This document shows positions 9,190-15,964 of a DNA stretch of 64,000 nucleotides, piece after piece. The stretch lies in contig JAHCML010000009.1 of the NCBI GenBank assembly GCA_019192455.1, forward strand, positions 86,912-150,911, in the 5' to 3' direction. This DNA is from Alphaproteobacteria bacterium SS10 (GTDB taxonomy: Bacteria; Pseudomonadota; Alphaproteobacteria; TMED2). Numbering within the stretch: position 1 is the stretch's first letter; every line of letters begins with the position of its first letter. Under the pieces are notes generated by a model. It did not search any database, was not told the DNA's origin, and worked only from the letters and a program-made list of their open reading frames with translations. A program made the translations under genes and the position numbers.

Positions 9190-9651
9190 ATGCTGATTTG
9201 GGTTCATGATGATGCGTTGGGGCCAACTCAGCTGGTGTTTGAGCGGTTTCCGAAGGCAGCCGCTGCCTATGTCTTCGATGATCAGGTGATTGAGCATCGG
9301 CATTATGGGCTGAAGCGTTTGCATTTCATTGCCGGTTGCCTGGCCACGCTGAACGAGCATCACCCGGTTGCGACCTATCATGGTGATACGGCGCAAACTC
9401 TCGCCAGCCTGGCCAAGCAATCTGGCACCGACATAATCGCCACCATGGCAACCCCTTGTCCGAAGCTTGGGCAGGTCATGGGTGACCTGGAGGTGCGGCA
9501 TGGATTGTCACTCACGGTGGTGGAGCCGACGCCCCTCGTGCAGCTGGAAAGTGAGCCCGACCTAAAGCGCTTCTCACGCTATTGGCGGCAGGCTCAAAAG
9601 TCGGCGTTCAAACATGCCGATTTGCCGTTGTTCAAACGACCGCAACCTTGA
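9190..9651 (+). CDS. Probable photolyase N-terminal (antenna-type) domain protein
   Basis: A 153-residue protein. It begins LIWVHDDALGP, the place where photolyases have their first strand and W-x-R-x-D turn, continues with a second strand AAAYVFDD and a helix LKRLHFIAGCLATL like the family's conserved kR-x-x-F-L-x-x-s-L segment, and keeps an alternating strand/helix pattern to about residue 120. The tail, with an F-S-R-Y-W motif, resembles the linker after that domain. Together these suggest the alpha/beta photolyase domain as a free-standing protein. It follows the FAD-domain gene by 14 bp with AAGGGG ahead of the ATG, so co-expression is likely. Alternative: an unrelated Rossmann-fold protein; the pairing with the gene upstream argues against that. 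Confidence 0.6.
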   Translation: MLIWVHDDALGPTQLVFERFPKAAAAYVFDDQVIEHRHYGLKRLHFIAGCLATLNEHHPVATYHGDTAQTLASLAKQSGTDIIATMATPCPKLGQVMGDLEVRHGLSLTVVEPTPLVQLESEPDLKRFSRYWRQAQKSAFKHADLPLFKRPQP

Positions 9652-9952
9652 AATCTGTTGGCAGCGCTGGTCGGTGATCAGCTCACTGGTCGAACACCAT
9701 CTTTGTCGGACAATCAACAATAGGGCGCTCAGACGCCGCCACGCTTGGCCTGCCCCAGCCAGTGGTCGATGGGGTGGGTTGGGGTTGTTTCCAAATCGTT
9801 ACTCTTAAGACGACATCTCAGCTTCCAGCACTCTGTCAAAATTGACGATTAGCGTCTATTTCTGCATTCTGAATTCGATAAATAGAATTCGGAATGCGTA
9901 AAAACGCAGTATATAAGCCGATTTCTGGTGATTGCGCCTAGCATAGGTTGAG
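9652..9952. other. Intergenic region, photolyase pair to gntR
   Basis: Just over 300 bp without a supported gene. The right half is A/T-rich and holds a strong palindrome (listed separately) and a TATATAA stretch near 9911-9917 that could be part of the gntR promoter. No terminator with a clear U-tract is visible after the photolyase pair. Confidence 0.5.
9864..9897. promoter_or_regulatory. Palindromic operator candidate upstream of gntR
   Basis: Arms of 13 bp, GCATTCTGAATTC at 9864-9876 and GAATTCGGAATGC at 9885-9897, are inverted repeats with one mismatch around the 8-nt A/T-rich spacer GATAAATA. Its centre is about 72 bp before the gntR start codon. GntR/FCD regulators commonly bind short inverted repeats near their own promoters, so autoregulation is the simplest reading; the photolyase pair ends 212 bp to the left and is unlikely to be the target. 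Each arm contains an EcoRI-like GAATTC, which makes the inner 20 bp a hairpin as well. Confidence 0.6.
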
Positions 9953-10672
9953 ATGTCGATCCGCGAGATTCCAAGCCGTTCTGACCTGGTTCATGAGGCT
10001 TACGACGCCATAAAAGCCGCGATCATGGCCGGTGATTTACAGCCGGGCGCCTATCTGGCGCAGGAGAGTCTGGCCGCCAAATTGGGGGTCAGTCGCCAGC
10101 CGGTTAGTCATGCGCTGATGCTGCTGCGTCATGATGGTTTGGTGGTTGAACGGGGTCGGAAGGGTCAAATGGTGGCGCCTTTGGACCCCCATCATTTGCT
10201 CTCGCTTTATCAGGTGCGTGGTGCCCTCGATCGGCTCGCGGCTGAGCTGACCGCGACGCGATTGGCGCGCCTATCTGAGGGCGCGGCGGCGGGTCCCGGT
10301 GGCGGCCTTGATGGCGGCCTCGGCACCGACCTCACCATGATGCTGGCTGATGGGTCGGGGGCAATCGCTAGCAATGATATCGCCCGATTGGTCGAGGCGG
10401 ATCTCGCCTTCCATCGGTTGATCTACAAACTATCTGGTAACCCCGAACTTGGTGAAATGGCGGATGCGGCCTGGCCCCATATGGTTCGATCCATGCGGGT
10501 GCTGCTGACGGATATCGAGCAGCGGCAGAAGGCGTGGGATGATCACCGCCGGATCGTGAAGGCGATCCTTGATGGCGATGTGGCGGAGGCTGGCAACCGG
10601 GCGGCACAGCACGCCGAAGAGGCAGGGGAAGCGACCTTCGCCTGCCTGCTTGAGATTGCTAAGAACCGATAG
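9953..10672 (+). CDS. GntR family transcriptional regulator, FadR/FCD subfamily
   Basis: A 239-residue regulator. Residues 8-75 form the winged helix-turn-helix (recognition region LGVSRQPVSHALMLLRHDG followed by a basic wing), and residues about 90-230 are the all-helical FCD effector domain, with the Asp/His set expected to bind a metal: D and H in the ADLAFH stretch, H in HMVRSM is not canonical, then H in DDHRRI and H in AAQHAEE. A Gly-rich insertion interrupts the FCD domain near residues 110-130. The effector is unknown; relatives sense small carboxylates or amino acids. It is followed convergently, 17 bp away, by a small minus-strand gene. A strong palindrome lies upstream. Confidence 0.9.
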   Translation: MSIREIPSRSDLVHEAYDAIKAAIMAGDLQPGAYLAQESLAAKLGVSRQPVSHALMLLRHDGLVVERGRKGQMVAPLDPHHLLSLYQVRGALDRLAAELTATRLARLSEGAAAGPGGGLDGGLGTDLTMMLADGSGAIASNDIARLVEADLAFHRLIYKLSGNPELGEMADAAWPHMVRSMRVLLTDIEQRQKAWDDHRRIVKAILDGDVAEAGNRAAQHAEEAGEATFACLLEIAKNR

Positions 10673-10689
10673 ACCCCGGTTAAGGTGGA

Positions 10690-10923
10690 TTACGGCCTTG
10701 GTGGTGGGGTGGCCGTGGCTGCCTTTTCTGCTGCCCGCTTCGCCTTCACCACTTGCAGCAGGTGATAGAAGGGCGGGGTTGGTGGCCCGCTGACCTTTGG
10801 GCGCTCTGGCTTAATGCCGAGCTTGGCCGCTTGGCGATCCTCTTCCAGCGCATCGAGCAGATGCTGAAGTGAGCCGTGCTTAACCGGCGTGCCAGGTGTT
10901 GGATTGTTGGGGGTTGGCGTCAT
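10690..10923 (-). CDS. Small Pro/Lys-rich hypothetical protein (77 aa)
   Basis: Not recognised. The 77-residue product has Pro-rich ends and a central helix-forming section (about 20-36) followed by a Lys/Ala-rich stretch near the C-terminus. The ATG has GGAGAG 8 nt upstream, a good ribosome site, which supports it as a real gene. It starts 35 bp after the stop of the larger paralogue at 10959-12146 on the same strand, so it may be the second gene of that transcript; no small partner follows the other paralogue. Confidence 0.55.
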   Translation of the reverse strand: MTPTPNNPTPGTPVKHGSLQHLLDALEEDRQAAKLGIKPERPKVSGPPTPPFYHLLQVVKAKRAAEKAATATPPPRP

Positions 10924-10958
10924 TGTTCTTGCTCTCCGTCGATTATCCGGCCCGTCGC

Positions 10959-12146
10959 TTACGGTGCGGGGGCAGCGTCAGCTTGTGAGGTTGGGCCACC
11001 CAGGGTTTGGTTCCGGGGCAGGGTTTCTGGACCAGGCGTGGTGGGCTCAACCGCGTCACCGGCAATTGGGTCGCCGGGCTGCAGGCCCTCAGCCTTCAGG
11101 ATGGCGGCCAGGTCAGGGTTGCGGCGGATGGCAACAACGGCTGAGCTCATGCCCTCAAGCAGTTGGCGTGCGGTGATCCGGGTGCCCGGGTCGTCAGAGT
11201 CTTTCCACTCCTGATAATGGCTGCGGGCCGCCAAGATGCTCTCGACCGGGTTCTCACGTTGGTTGGTAATCAGCGCCCGCGATTGGGTGACCATGTCCAG
11301 CATGTTGGCCATGTAGTGCAGGTTGGTGCGGCCAATATCGCGCATGGCGGCCAGGGTCTCCGCCAGCTCACCCTCGGCGCGGGGCGGCTTGTCCATCGTG
11401 TCGTACTGGCGGCGTAGGCGGTTCGCCTGTCCGCGATGATGGGTGGCCTCGCGTGCCATGTTGACCAGGCCGGTCAGCTGGGTGCGGGCGTTCAGCCGCT
11501 CCTCATTCTCAGACCCGAAACCGAGATAGCGTCGGCCACCCTTCAGCTCGCCCAGGATCTCTGGGTTCTCTTCAACCTGTTGAGCGGCGGCTTCCAGGGC
11601 ATCCTCGCCCAGCTCGCGGCGTAGTTCCGACCATTTACGGCGTGCCACGGCAGGCTCGTCATAGGCGCGGATGATCGCATTCTCGATGCTGCTTTCCGCA
11701 ATGTTGGCGCGGCCGCCTTGCTCGCTCATCTGGCGGGCCACATGGCTGCGACGGGCCATTTGATCGCGCCAGGCAATGGCGGTGTCCAAACGCTCCGGCG
11801 TTAGATAGGTGCTGAGCCAGGCCGCACGTTCGGCAACCACCTCAAGGGCGCGTTGGCGGCTCGGCAGGCCATTCATGGTGGAGCAGGCGCCAATAATCAC
11901 ATGATGGCCCATGCTTTTGTTCAGCTCATCTGACTCATGCAGGGTTGGGGCATCGCGATCCGCCATCTTGCGGATGTCAAACATGTGGTTGTCGAGCTGA
12001 CCCTGACCAAGGAAGGGGATCGGGTCGCGCCAGGCCGGCATGGCCGACTGATCAGGCGTGGCCTCCTGTTCATGCCCCATCGTGCTCAAACGCTCGAGCA
12101 GCGTCGCATAGGCGCCGGGTGAGCCGTCATACCGATGGGGATGCAT
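10959..12146 (-). CDS. Uncharacterised protein, tandem paralogue A, BID-like segment
   Basis: A 395-residue soluble protein with no signal peptide or membrane segment; I do not recognise the full-length family. It is collinear with the gene at 12415-13563 (roughly 40% identical by eye): both begin MHP..Y.GSPG.Y...LERL.TMG, share ERAAWLSTYLTPE near residues 106-118, and share RRQYD.M.KP near 245-255. Residues about 165-240 (W-S-E-L, then NPEILGELKGG and YLGFGSENEERLNAR) resemble the BID delivery domain found at the C-terminus of Ti-type relaxases and Bartonella effectors; this is inference from pattern. The C-terminal 40 residues are Pro/Thr-rich and disordered. The annotated start is the ATG at 12146, with GGGAGG 6 nt upstream; the frame continues upstream but overlaps the promoter element. 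No type IV secretion gene is in the window. Confidence 0.75.
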   Translation of the reverse strand: MHPHRYDGSPGAYATLLERLSTMGHEQEATPDQSAMPAWRDPIPFLGQGQLDNHMFDIRKMADRDAPTLHESDELNKSMGHHVIIGACSTMNGLPSRQRALEVVAERAAWLSTYLTPERLDTAIAWRDQMARRSHVARQMSEQGGRANIAESSIENAIIRAYDEPAVARRKWSELRRELGEDALEAAAQQVEENPEILGELKGGRRYLGFGSENEERLNARTQLTGLVNMAREATHHRGQANRLRRQYDTMDKPPRAEGELAETLAAMRDIGRTNLHYMANMLDMVTQSRALITNQRENPVESILAARSHYQEWKDSDDPGTRITARQLLEGMSSAVVAIRRNPDLAAILKAEGLQPGDPIAGDAVEPTTPGPETLPRNQTLGGPTSQADAAPAP

Positions 12147-12186
12147 AGGTTTCCTCCCTTGAGACAATGGGGTGCGTTTGATGATG

Positions 12187-12253
12187 TTTTGTATACTATA
12201 TAAGTAACAATCGGGCCATAAAAATCTGCATTGTTTCCTTAAATTAGACAAAA
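12187..12253 (-). promoter_or_regulatory. 67-bp four-block dyad element before paralogue A
   Basis: Read on the plus strand: TTTTGTATA (12187-12195), 8 nt, GTAACAAT (12204-12211), 17 nt, CATTGTTT (12229-12236), 8 nt, TAGACAAAA (12245-12253). The two outer blocks are inverted copies of each other with one mismatch, and the inner blocks share an inverted AACAAT/ATTGTT core. The same four blocks at the same three spacings stand before paralogue B, while the spacers differ. The element ends 40 bp before the start codon of paralogue A and 32 bp before a divergent 42-codon ORF, so it could control both directions. No standard sigma-70 hexamer pair fits well, which suggests an activator- or repressor-bound site. 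Confidence 0.65.
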
Positions 12254-12285
12254 AATCTGTCGATTGACGCGTTTTGGGAGGAAAA

Positions 12286-12414
12286 ATGGCGTCGAAACCA
12301 GGGTTGAGCCAGCGTGATACCGGCTGGGTGCTGCGCCACAACGCGAAAGGCCCGCCAGCGGAGGATGGGATCGCTGGTCGAGCCTTTGCGGTAGGGCCTA
12401 AATTGTGGGGGTAA
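12286..12414 (+). CDS. Small ORF, 42 aa, between the paralogues
   Basis: An ATG at 12286 preceded by GGGAGG with 4-5 nt spacing opens 42 codons ending in TAA at 12412-12414. The product starts MASKPGLSQRDTGWVLRH and ends PKLWG; it is polar, basic in its first half, and has no membrane segment. The ribosome site is among the best in the region and codon choice is like the neighbours. Its stop abuts the stop of paralogue B on the other strand. It reads away from paralogue A, sharing the intergenic space that holds the 67-bp dyad element. Part of it folds as a long stem (AAAGGC 12346-12351 with GCCTTT 12382-12387, CCAGCG 12355-12360 with CGCTGG 12372-12377), so a structured RNA, or a terminator arm for paralogue B, is an alternative. 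Confidence 0.45.
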   Translation: MASKPGLSQRDTGWVLRHNAKGPPAEDGIAGRAFAVGPKLWG

Positions 12415-13563
12415 TTAGGCCAGATTGCTGGGTCCGGTGCGCTCCGGGCTGCGGGCGGTGCCTGGTCGCTTCTTGTCGGCCAGCGGGTTGGTTGGCTCAA
12501 TGCCCTGGGCGCGAAGGCTGGCCGACAGGCTTGGGTCGTCCATGATGGCGGTGAAGGCTGGGGCCAGGCCCTGCCTTAGGCTGCGGGCGGCGCTGCGGCT
12601 GCCCATGTCATCCTGGGCAATCAGATCATGGTACAGCTCTCTTGCCGCCACGACGGTGGTGACCGGATCGGTTTCTTGGCCGGCGATCAGCGCCTGTGCC
12701 CTGGTCACCTTGTCTGCCATATCCATCATGTAATGCAGGTTGATGCTGTTGATGTCGCGCATGGCCATGAGGGTGTCTGCCACTTCGGCATCGCCCCGGC
12801 CGGGCTTCTCCATGGCGTCGTATTGGCGGCGGATCTTGGTGATCTGCTGGCCATGATTGGCGATCTTGGCCGCTGATTGCGGCAGGGTGGCCAGGCTGTT
12901 GATCGCCTCTCGCCGTTCGGCATTGGGACCGCCGAGGCCAAGCCAGGTGTTACCACCTTTAAGGGTGCCAATAATCGATGGGTCCATCGACACCTTGCGC
13001 GCTGCCGCAGCGAGGCCGCCCGTCTCGGGGGCAGAGACCAGCTCACCCCAAGCCTGTTTGGCGGCATCGGGATCGGTAAAGGCATTGGCCACCACCCGCT
13101 CCATCGCTCTGGTGTCTTGATTGATGTGGTTGCGGTTGTCGCTGATCTGGCTGCTGAGTTCGGCCACCTTGGCGACCTGGTCACGCCAAGCAATGGCGCG
13201 GTCCATCTTCTCCGGCGTTAGGTAGGTAGAGAGCCAGGCCGCGCGCTCGGTCAGGATGTCGAGGCTTTGCTGACGGGCGTCCAGGCCGTCTTTAACCGAA
13301 TGGGCGCCGATAGTGGCGTGGTGGGTCATCGGTTGATCAAGCTGATCATCAGGGTGCAGCGTCGCGCCATCCCGGTCTGCCATGCCTTTCAGTACGGGCA
13401 TATGGGCGTCGAGATCGGCGGTGGCGATATTCGGCAGAATGTCCTGCCAGCCGGGCATCGGCCCTGCCAGATCGTGGGCTGATCGCTTCTCACCCATGGT
13501 CGCTAGCCGCTCAAGCTGGGCCTCATAAGGGCCGGGCGAACCGTTGTATTTTAATGGGTGCAT
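12415..13563 (-). CDS. Uncharacterised protein, tandem paralogue B, BID-like segment
   Basis: A 382-residue soluble protein, collinear with the gene at 10959-12146. The N-terminal MHPLKYNGSPG, the block ERAAWLSTYLTPEKMDRAIAW, and the segment DPSIIGTLKGG..WLGLGGPNAERR are conserved between the two. That last segment is the part that recalls BID domains (family knowledge: NPxxxGxLxG, then a Gly turn and an Arg/Ala helix). The C-terminal 25 residues are basic and contain spaced arginines, a trait of many type IV secretion substrates, whereas paralogue A is acidic there. The start at 13563 has GAGGAG 6-7 nt upstream. Each paralogue has its own promoter region, so they are separate transcription units, arranged head to tail. 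Function unknown. Confidence 0.75.
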   Translation of the reverse strand: MHPLKYNGSPGPYEAQLERLATMGEKRSAHDLAGPMPGWQDILPNIATADLDAHMPVLKGMADRDGATLHPDDQLDQPMTHHATIGAHSVKDGLDARQQSLDILTERAAWLSTYLTPEKMDRAIAWRDQVAKVAELSSQISDNRNHINQDTRAMERVVANAFTDPDAAKQAWGELVSAPETGGLAAAARKVSMDPSIIGTLKGGNTWLGLGGPNAERREAINSLATLPQSAAKIANHGQQITKIRRQYDAMEKPGRGDAEVADTLMAMRDINSINLHYMMDMADKVTRAQALIAGQETDPVTTVVAARELYHDLIAQDDMGSRSAARSLRQGLAPAFTAIMDDPSLSASLRAQGIEPTNPLADKKRPGTARSPERTGPSNLA

Positions 13564-13603
13564 TGATCTACTCCTCGACAACAATCTCTTATCTGAACAC
13601 TTG

Positions 13604-13670
13604 TTTTGTATATCAAATACGTAACAATAATCTTAGAAAGAGGCCCATTGTTTCTGATTAGTAGACAAAA
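13604..13670 (-). promoter_or_regulatory. 67-bp four-block dyad element before paralogue B
   Basis: Plus-strand reading: TTTTGTATA (13604-13612), 8 nt, GTAACAAT (13621-13628), 17 nt, CATTGTTT (13646-13653), 8 nt, TAGACAAAA (13662-13670). All four blocks are identical to those before paralogue A and all three spacings are the same, while the 33 spacer positions have diverged. It ends 40 bp before the start codon of paralogue B, again the same distance as for paralogue A. Conserved blocks inside diverged spacers indicate a bound site under selection, not just a recent duplication. Confidence 0.7.
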
Positions 13671-13793
13671 ATAGCAGTCGCAATCCCCTCGTATGGCCGT
13701 GCTTGATAGAAGCAGCCAGACAAAAATTACCAATATTTTCCAATGTGTTGGCGGCTAGGTACTTATCCAAACACCGGTGACAAATGCCGAAAG

Positions 13794-14633
13794 CTAGGTC
13801 GCGGCGACGATCTTGCGGATTTGCTTCTTCGGAATCATCAAGCTTGTGCAGCAGCGCTCCAGGAATTTCTTCTCAGACTTGTCCACGGAGCCGTCGGCTG
13901 CTGCCAACATGCGGATACCATCAATGACCATTAGGCGTTGGGGTGGTTTAAGGCCGGCTGCGATCGCGCTCAGGTAATCGGTCAGATCTTTTTCTTCCAG
14001 CGTATGTGTGGCGATCGCATTTCTTATCTCGCCTTGCTTCACCTCTTGGCCGGTGATTTTCGACATATAGTCGGCGATTAGCGCCACCTCACGTGGGTCA
14101 ATCTCACCATCTGCCTTGGCGGTCGCGATCAGCACCTCACGGAGAAGATCGGCAAATGAACTGCCAGCCTCGGCGTGAAACTTCTTCGTTGCTCGTTTGG
14201 CTTTTCTAACTGATTGGACAATCAATAAGATCAGCAGCAGCAGGCCCGGCCAGAAGGCATAGCCAAACACGTAGGTGGCAGCTGGGATCTCGCTCGGCGG
14301 TAGGGGATCTGGCAATACGCCAAGTGATTGCAGTTGCGCTATCTTCTCGGCATCCATCGGCCAGTATTTGTCGGTCCCGTTGGCTTCAATGACCAGGCCC
14401 TTATCAACCACGTAGACACCGAGGCCGAGCCAGAATGTCGTGGCTAAGTGTGACAGGCGCCCATTATTTGCCCATTCACTCGGCAGGCTGGATGCCAGCC
14501 CGGGGGGAATGGTGACCGACGCTACCTTGGTCGTGCTGTCGTCATTGCCAACTCGGATTTTAGCTTCCGCCTCACTTGGCATACTCAAACTTAAAACCAG
14601 CAGGCAAATCACCACCGACAGCAAACGCATCAT
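13794..14633 (-). CDS. Membrane-anchored TerB-domain protein
   Basis: A 279-residue protein. Residues 1-24 look like a cleavable signal peptide ending SEAEA, residues about 25-118 form an exported domain, residues 120-141 are a membrane helix, a basic stretch (KAKRATKK, 144-151) follows, and residues 158-279 are a cytoplasmic TerB-like domain. The TerB signature is duplicated: KADGEIDPRE near 173-182 and AADGSVDKSE near 255, each an acidic DG-x-x-D site. TerB domains accompany tellurite-resistance and stress systems and are thought to bind metal or act at the membrane; no other ter gene is near. The predicted topology, sensor outside and TerB inside, suggests signal transfer but that is inference. 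The start has GAGGG upstream. Confidence 0.8.
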   Translation of the reverse strand: MMRLLSVVICLLVLSLSMPSEAEAKIRVGNDDSTTKVASVTIPPGLASSLPSEWANNGRLSHLATTFWLGLGVYVVDKGLVIEANGTDKYWPMDAEKIAQLQSLGVLPDPLPPSEIPAATYVFGYAFWPGLLLLILLIVQSVRKAKRATKKFHAEAGSSFADLLREVLIATAKADGEIDPREVALIADYMSKITGQEVKQGEIRNAIATHTLEEKDLTDYLSAIAAGLKPPQRLMVIDGIRMLAAADGSVDKSEKKFLERCCTSLMIPKKQIRKIVAAT

Positions 14634-14730
14634 GTCACGCCCTCATGACCTTCAAGAAACTGAGTATATGAGTATGTGCTTGTCGATGGAGTGACACAAT
14701 CCTAAACCCAGTCATCAAGCGTGATTGCCT

Positions 14731-15627
14731 TCAAACCATGTTGTTCATGGCGAAGCGGGCCAGGCGGTTATAGAGCGGCGGCGGTGCCAGCTGGCCGGGC
14801 AGCTCTGGTAGGCGCAGCAGGTCTGGCCAGTGGGTGTCAGGCATATCGATGCCCCAGGCCCGGCGAAGTTTCTGCAGGCTGGGTGGCAGTAGGGCCAGGG
14901 CCTTGCGGATGCCCGCTGGGCAATCGGTGATGATGGTGCCAACCCCGGTGGCGATCAGGCTGGTCGCCAGGCGTGGATGGTTAATCGTCCAGGCCACCAC
15001 TGGTAGGTTCGCCGCCCGCAAATCGGCCATCTGTGCCGTGGTGATATGCATGCCGTTCAGATGGATGGCTGACAGCTCCAACCGTTGATGCAGGCGCCGC
15101 CAATCTTTGGGCAATCGATTGGCCAGAAGGCCGCGCGGGTAGCCAGGCGCATCACGCCGTGCCGCCAACAAGGATTTGGCCGAGAAGCTGGAGAGTAATG
15201 GCGGTGGCTCACCCTTTGGCCAATAGGCCTTAATCGCCTCGGTCACGGCGAGGGCGGTCGTTCGCTCCCGCCCGATACAGGGCTTAATCTCGATATTTGG
15301 GGTGATACCCAGAAGGGCGCAGCGGGCCAGCGCTTCGGGCAGGGTGGGCACGGCCTCACCGGTGAAGCTGTCATGGAACCGGTAACCGGCATCAAGATGG
15401 CGGATGGTGCGGTAACTGGTGTCGCGGACCAGGGCACGATGACCGGTGGTACGCTTTAAGCTGACATCATGCATCAGGATCGGGATGCCATCTGCGGTCA
15501 GCTTAACGTCGAACTCGACCCAACTGGCCCCTTCCCGTGCCGCTTGATCAATACCGGCCAGGGTGTTTTCCGGGGCTAGTCTCATGGCCCCCCGGTGGCC
15601 GATGACACGCGGCAGTTCAAGCTGCAT
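14731..15627 (-). CDS. Glycerophosphodiester phosphodiesterase (copy 1)
   Basis: A 298-residue GDPD TIM-barrel enzyme that splits glycerophosphodiesters to glycerol-3-phosphate and an alcohol. Motifs: GHRGA with catalytic H11 and R12, APENT (19-22 region, E20 N21), VEFDV with metal ligands E38 and D40, and H53 as second catalytic His. No signal peptide is visible, so a cytoplasmic location is likely. The frame extends to a GTG at 15648, but the ATG at 15627 has GAGGAGG 5 nt upstream and is preferred. C-terminal 40 residues (HWPDLLRLPELPGQ onward) are an extension. A second GDPD lies 337 bp upstream on the same strand. Confidence 0.9.
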   Translation of the reverse strand: MQLELPRVIGHRGAMRLAPENTLAGIDQAAREGASWVEFDVKLTADGIPILMHDVSLKRTTGHRALVRDTSYRTIRHLDAGYRFHDSFTGEAVPTLPEALARCALLGITPNIEIKPCIGRERTTALAVTEAIKAYWPKGEPPPLLSSFSAKSLLAARRDAPGYPRGLLANRLPKDWRRLHQRLELSAIHLNGMHITTAQMADLRAANLPVVAWTINHPRLATSLIATGVGTIITDCPAGIRKALALLPPSLQKLRRAWGIDMPDTHWPDLLRLPELPGQLAPPPLYNRLARFAMNNMV

Positions 15628-15964
15628 CGTCGCCTCCTCGGTGGCCACCTTGCCGACCAGCTGGCCAAACAGGGTGCGGGGTCCAATCTCTCGTTTTTGG
15701 ACATGGCCGTTCCGATCTCACGCCGCTGGTCGAAACTTTGCCAGCAAAACAAAACTGGAACGCACACATCATTGCGGAGGTGTATGCGGGGGAAGTGTTA
15801 CGGTTTCGCTAAAGTCCCTTGACGGAACTGTTAAATCGGTCGGGCCCGGTGGTTTTGCGCCAGTTTGTTACGTAAGCGTGGGTGATTGGCGCATGGTTGT
15901 GTCGCCCAAGACACGAGTGAGAAGGTGAAGAGCCAGGGTTTTACTGGCTCTGGACTAGGTTTCC
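15628..15964. other. Intergenic region between the two GDPD genes
   Basis: About 337 bp with no convincing gene. It contains an 8-bp perfect hairpin, AGAGCCAG (15929-15936) / CTGGCTCT (15944-15951), without a U-tract on either strand, just after the end of copy 2. The right end could hold a weak transcript end for copy 2, the left end the promoter of copy 1. No tRNA fold or repeat was seen. Confidence 0.4.

Noticed and set aside
12147..12500. N-terminal extension of paralogue A frame to 12500
   Set aside because: It would cover the dyad element and overlap paralogue B; the ATG at 12146 has a strong ribosome site and matches paralogue B's start.
15582..15767. Small minus-strand ORF (61 codons) overlapping the GDPD copy 1 start
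   Set aside because: Out of frame with the GDPD gene, Cys/Arg-rich shadow composition, no ribosome site.
15929..15951. Hairpin as a terminator
   Set aside because: Stem is perfect but neither strand has a following U-run; kept only as part of the intergenic description.
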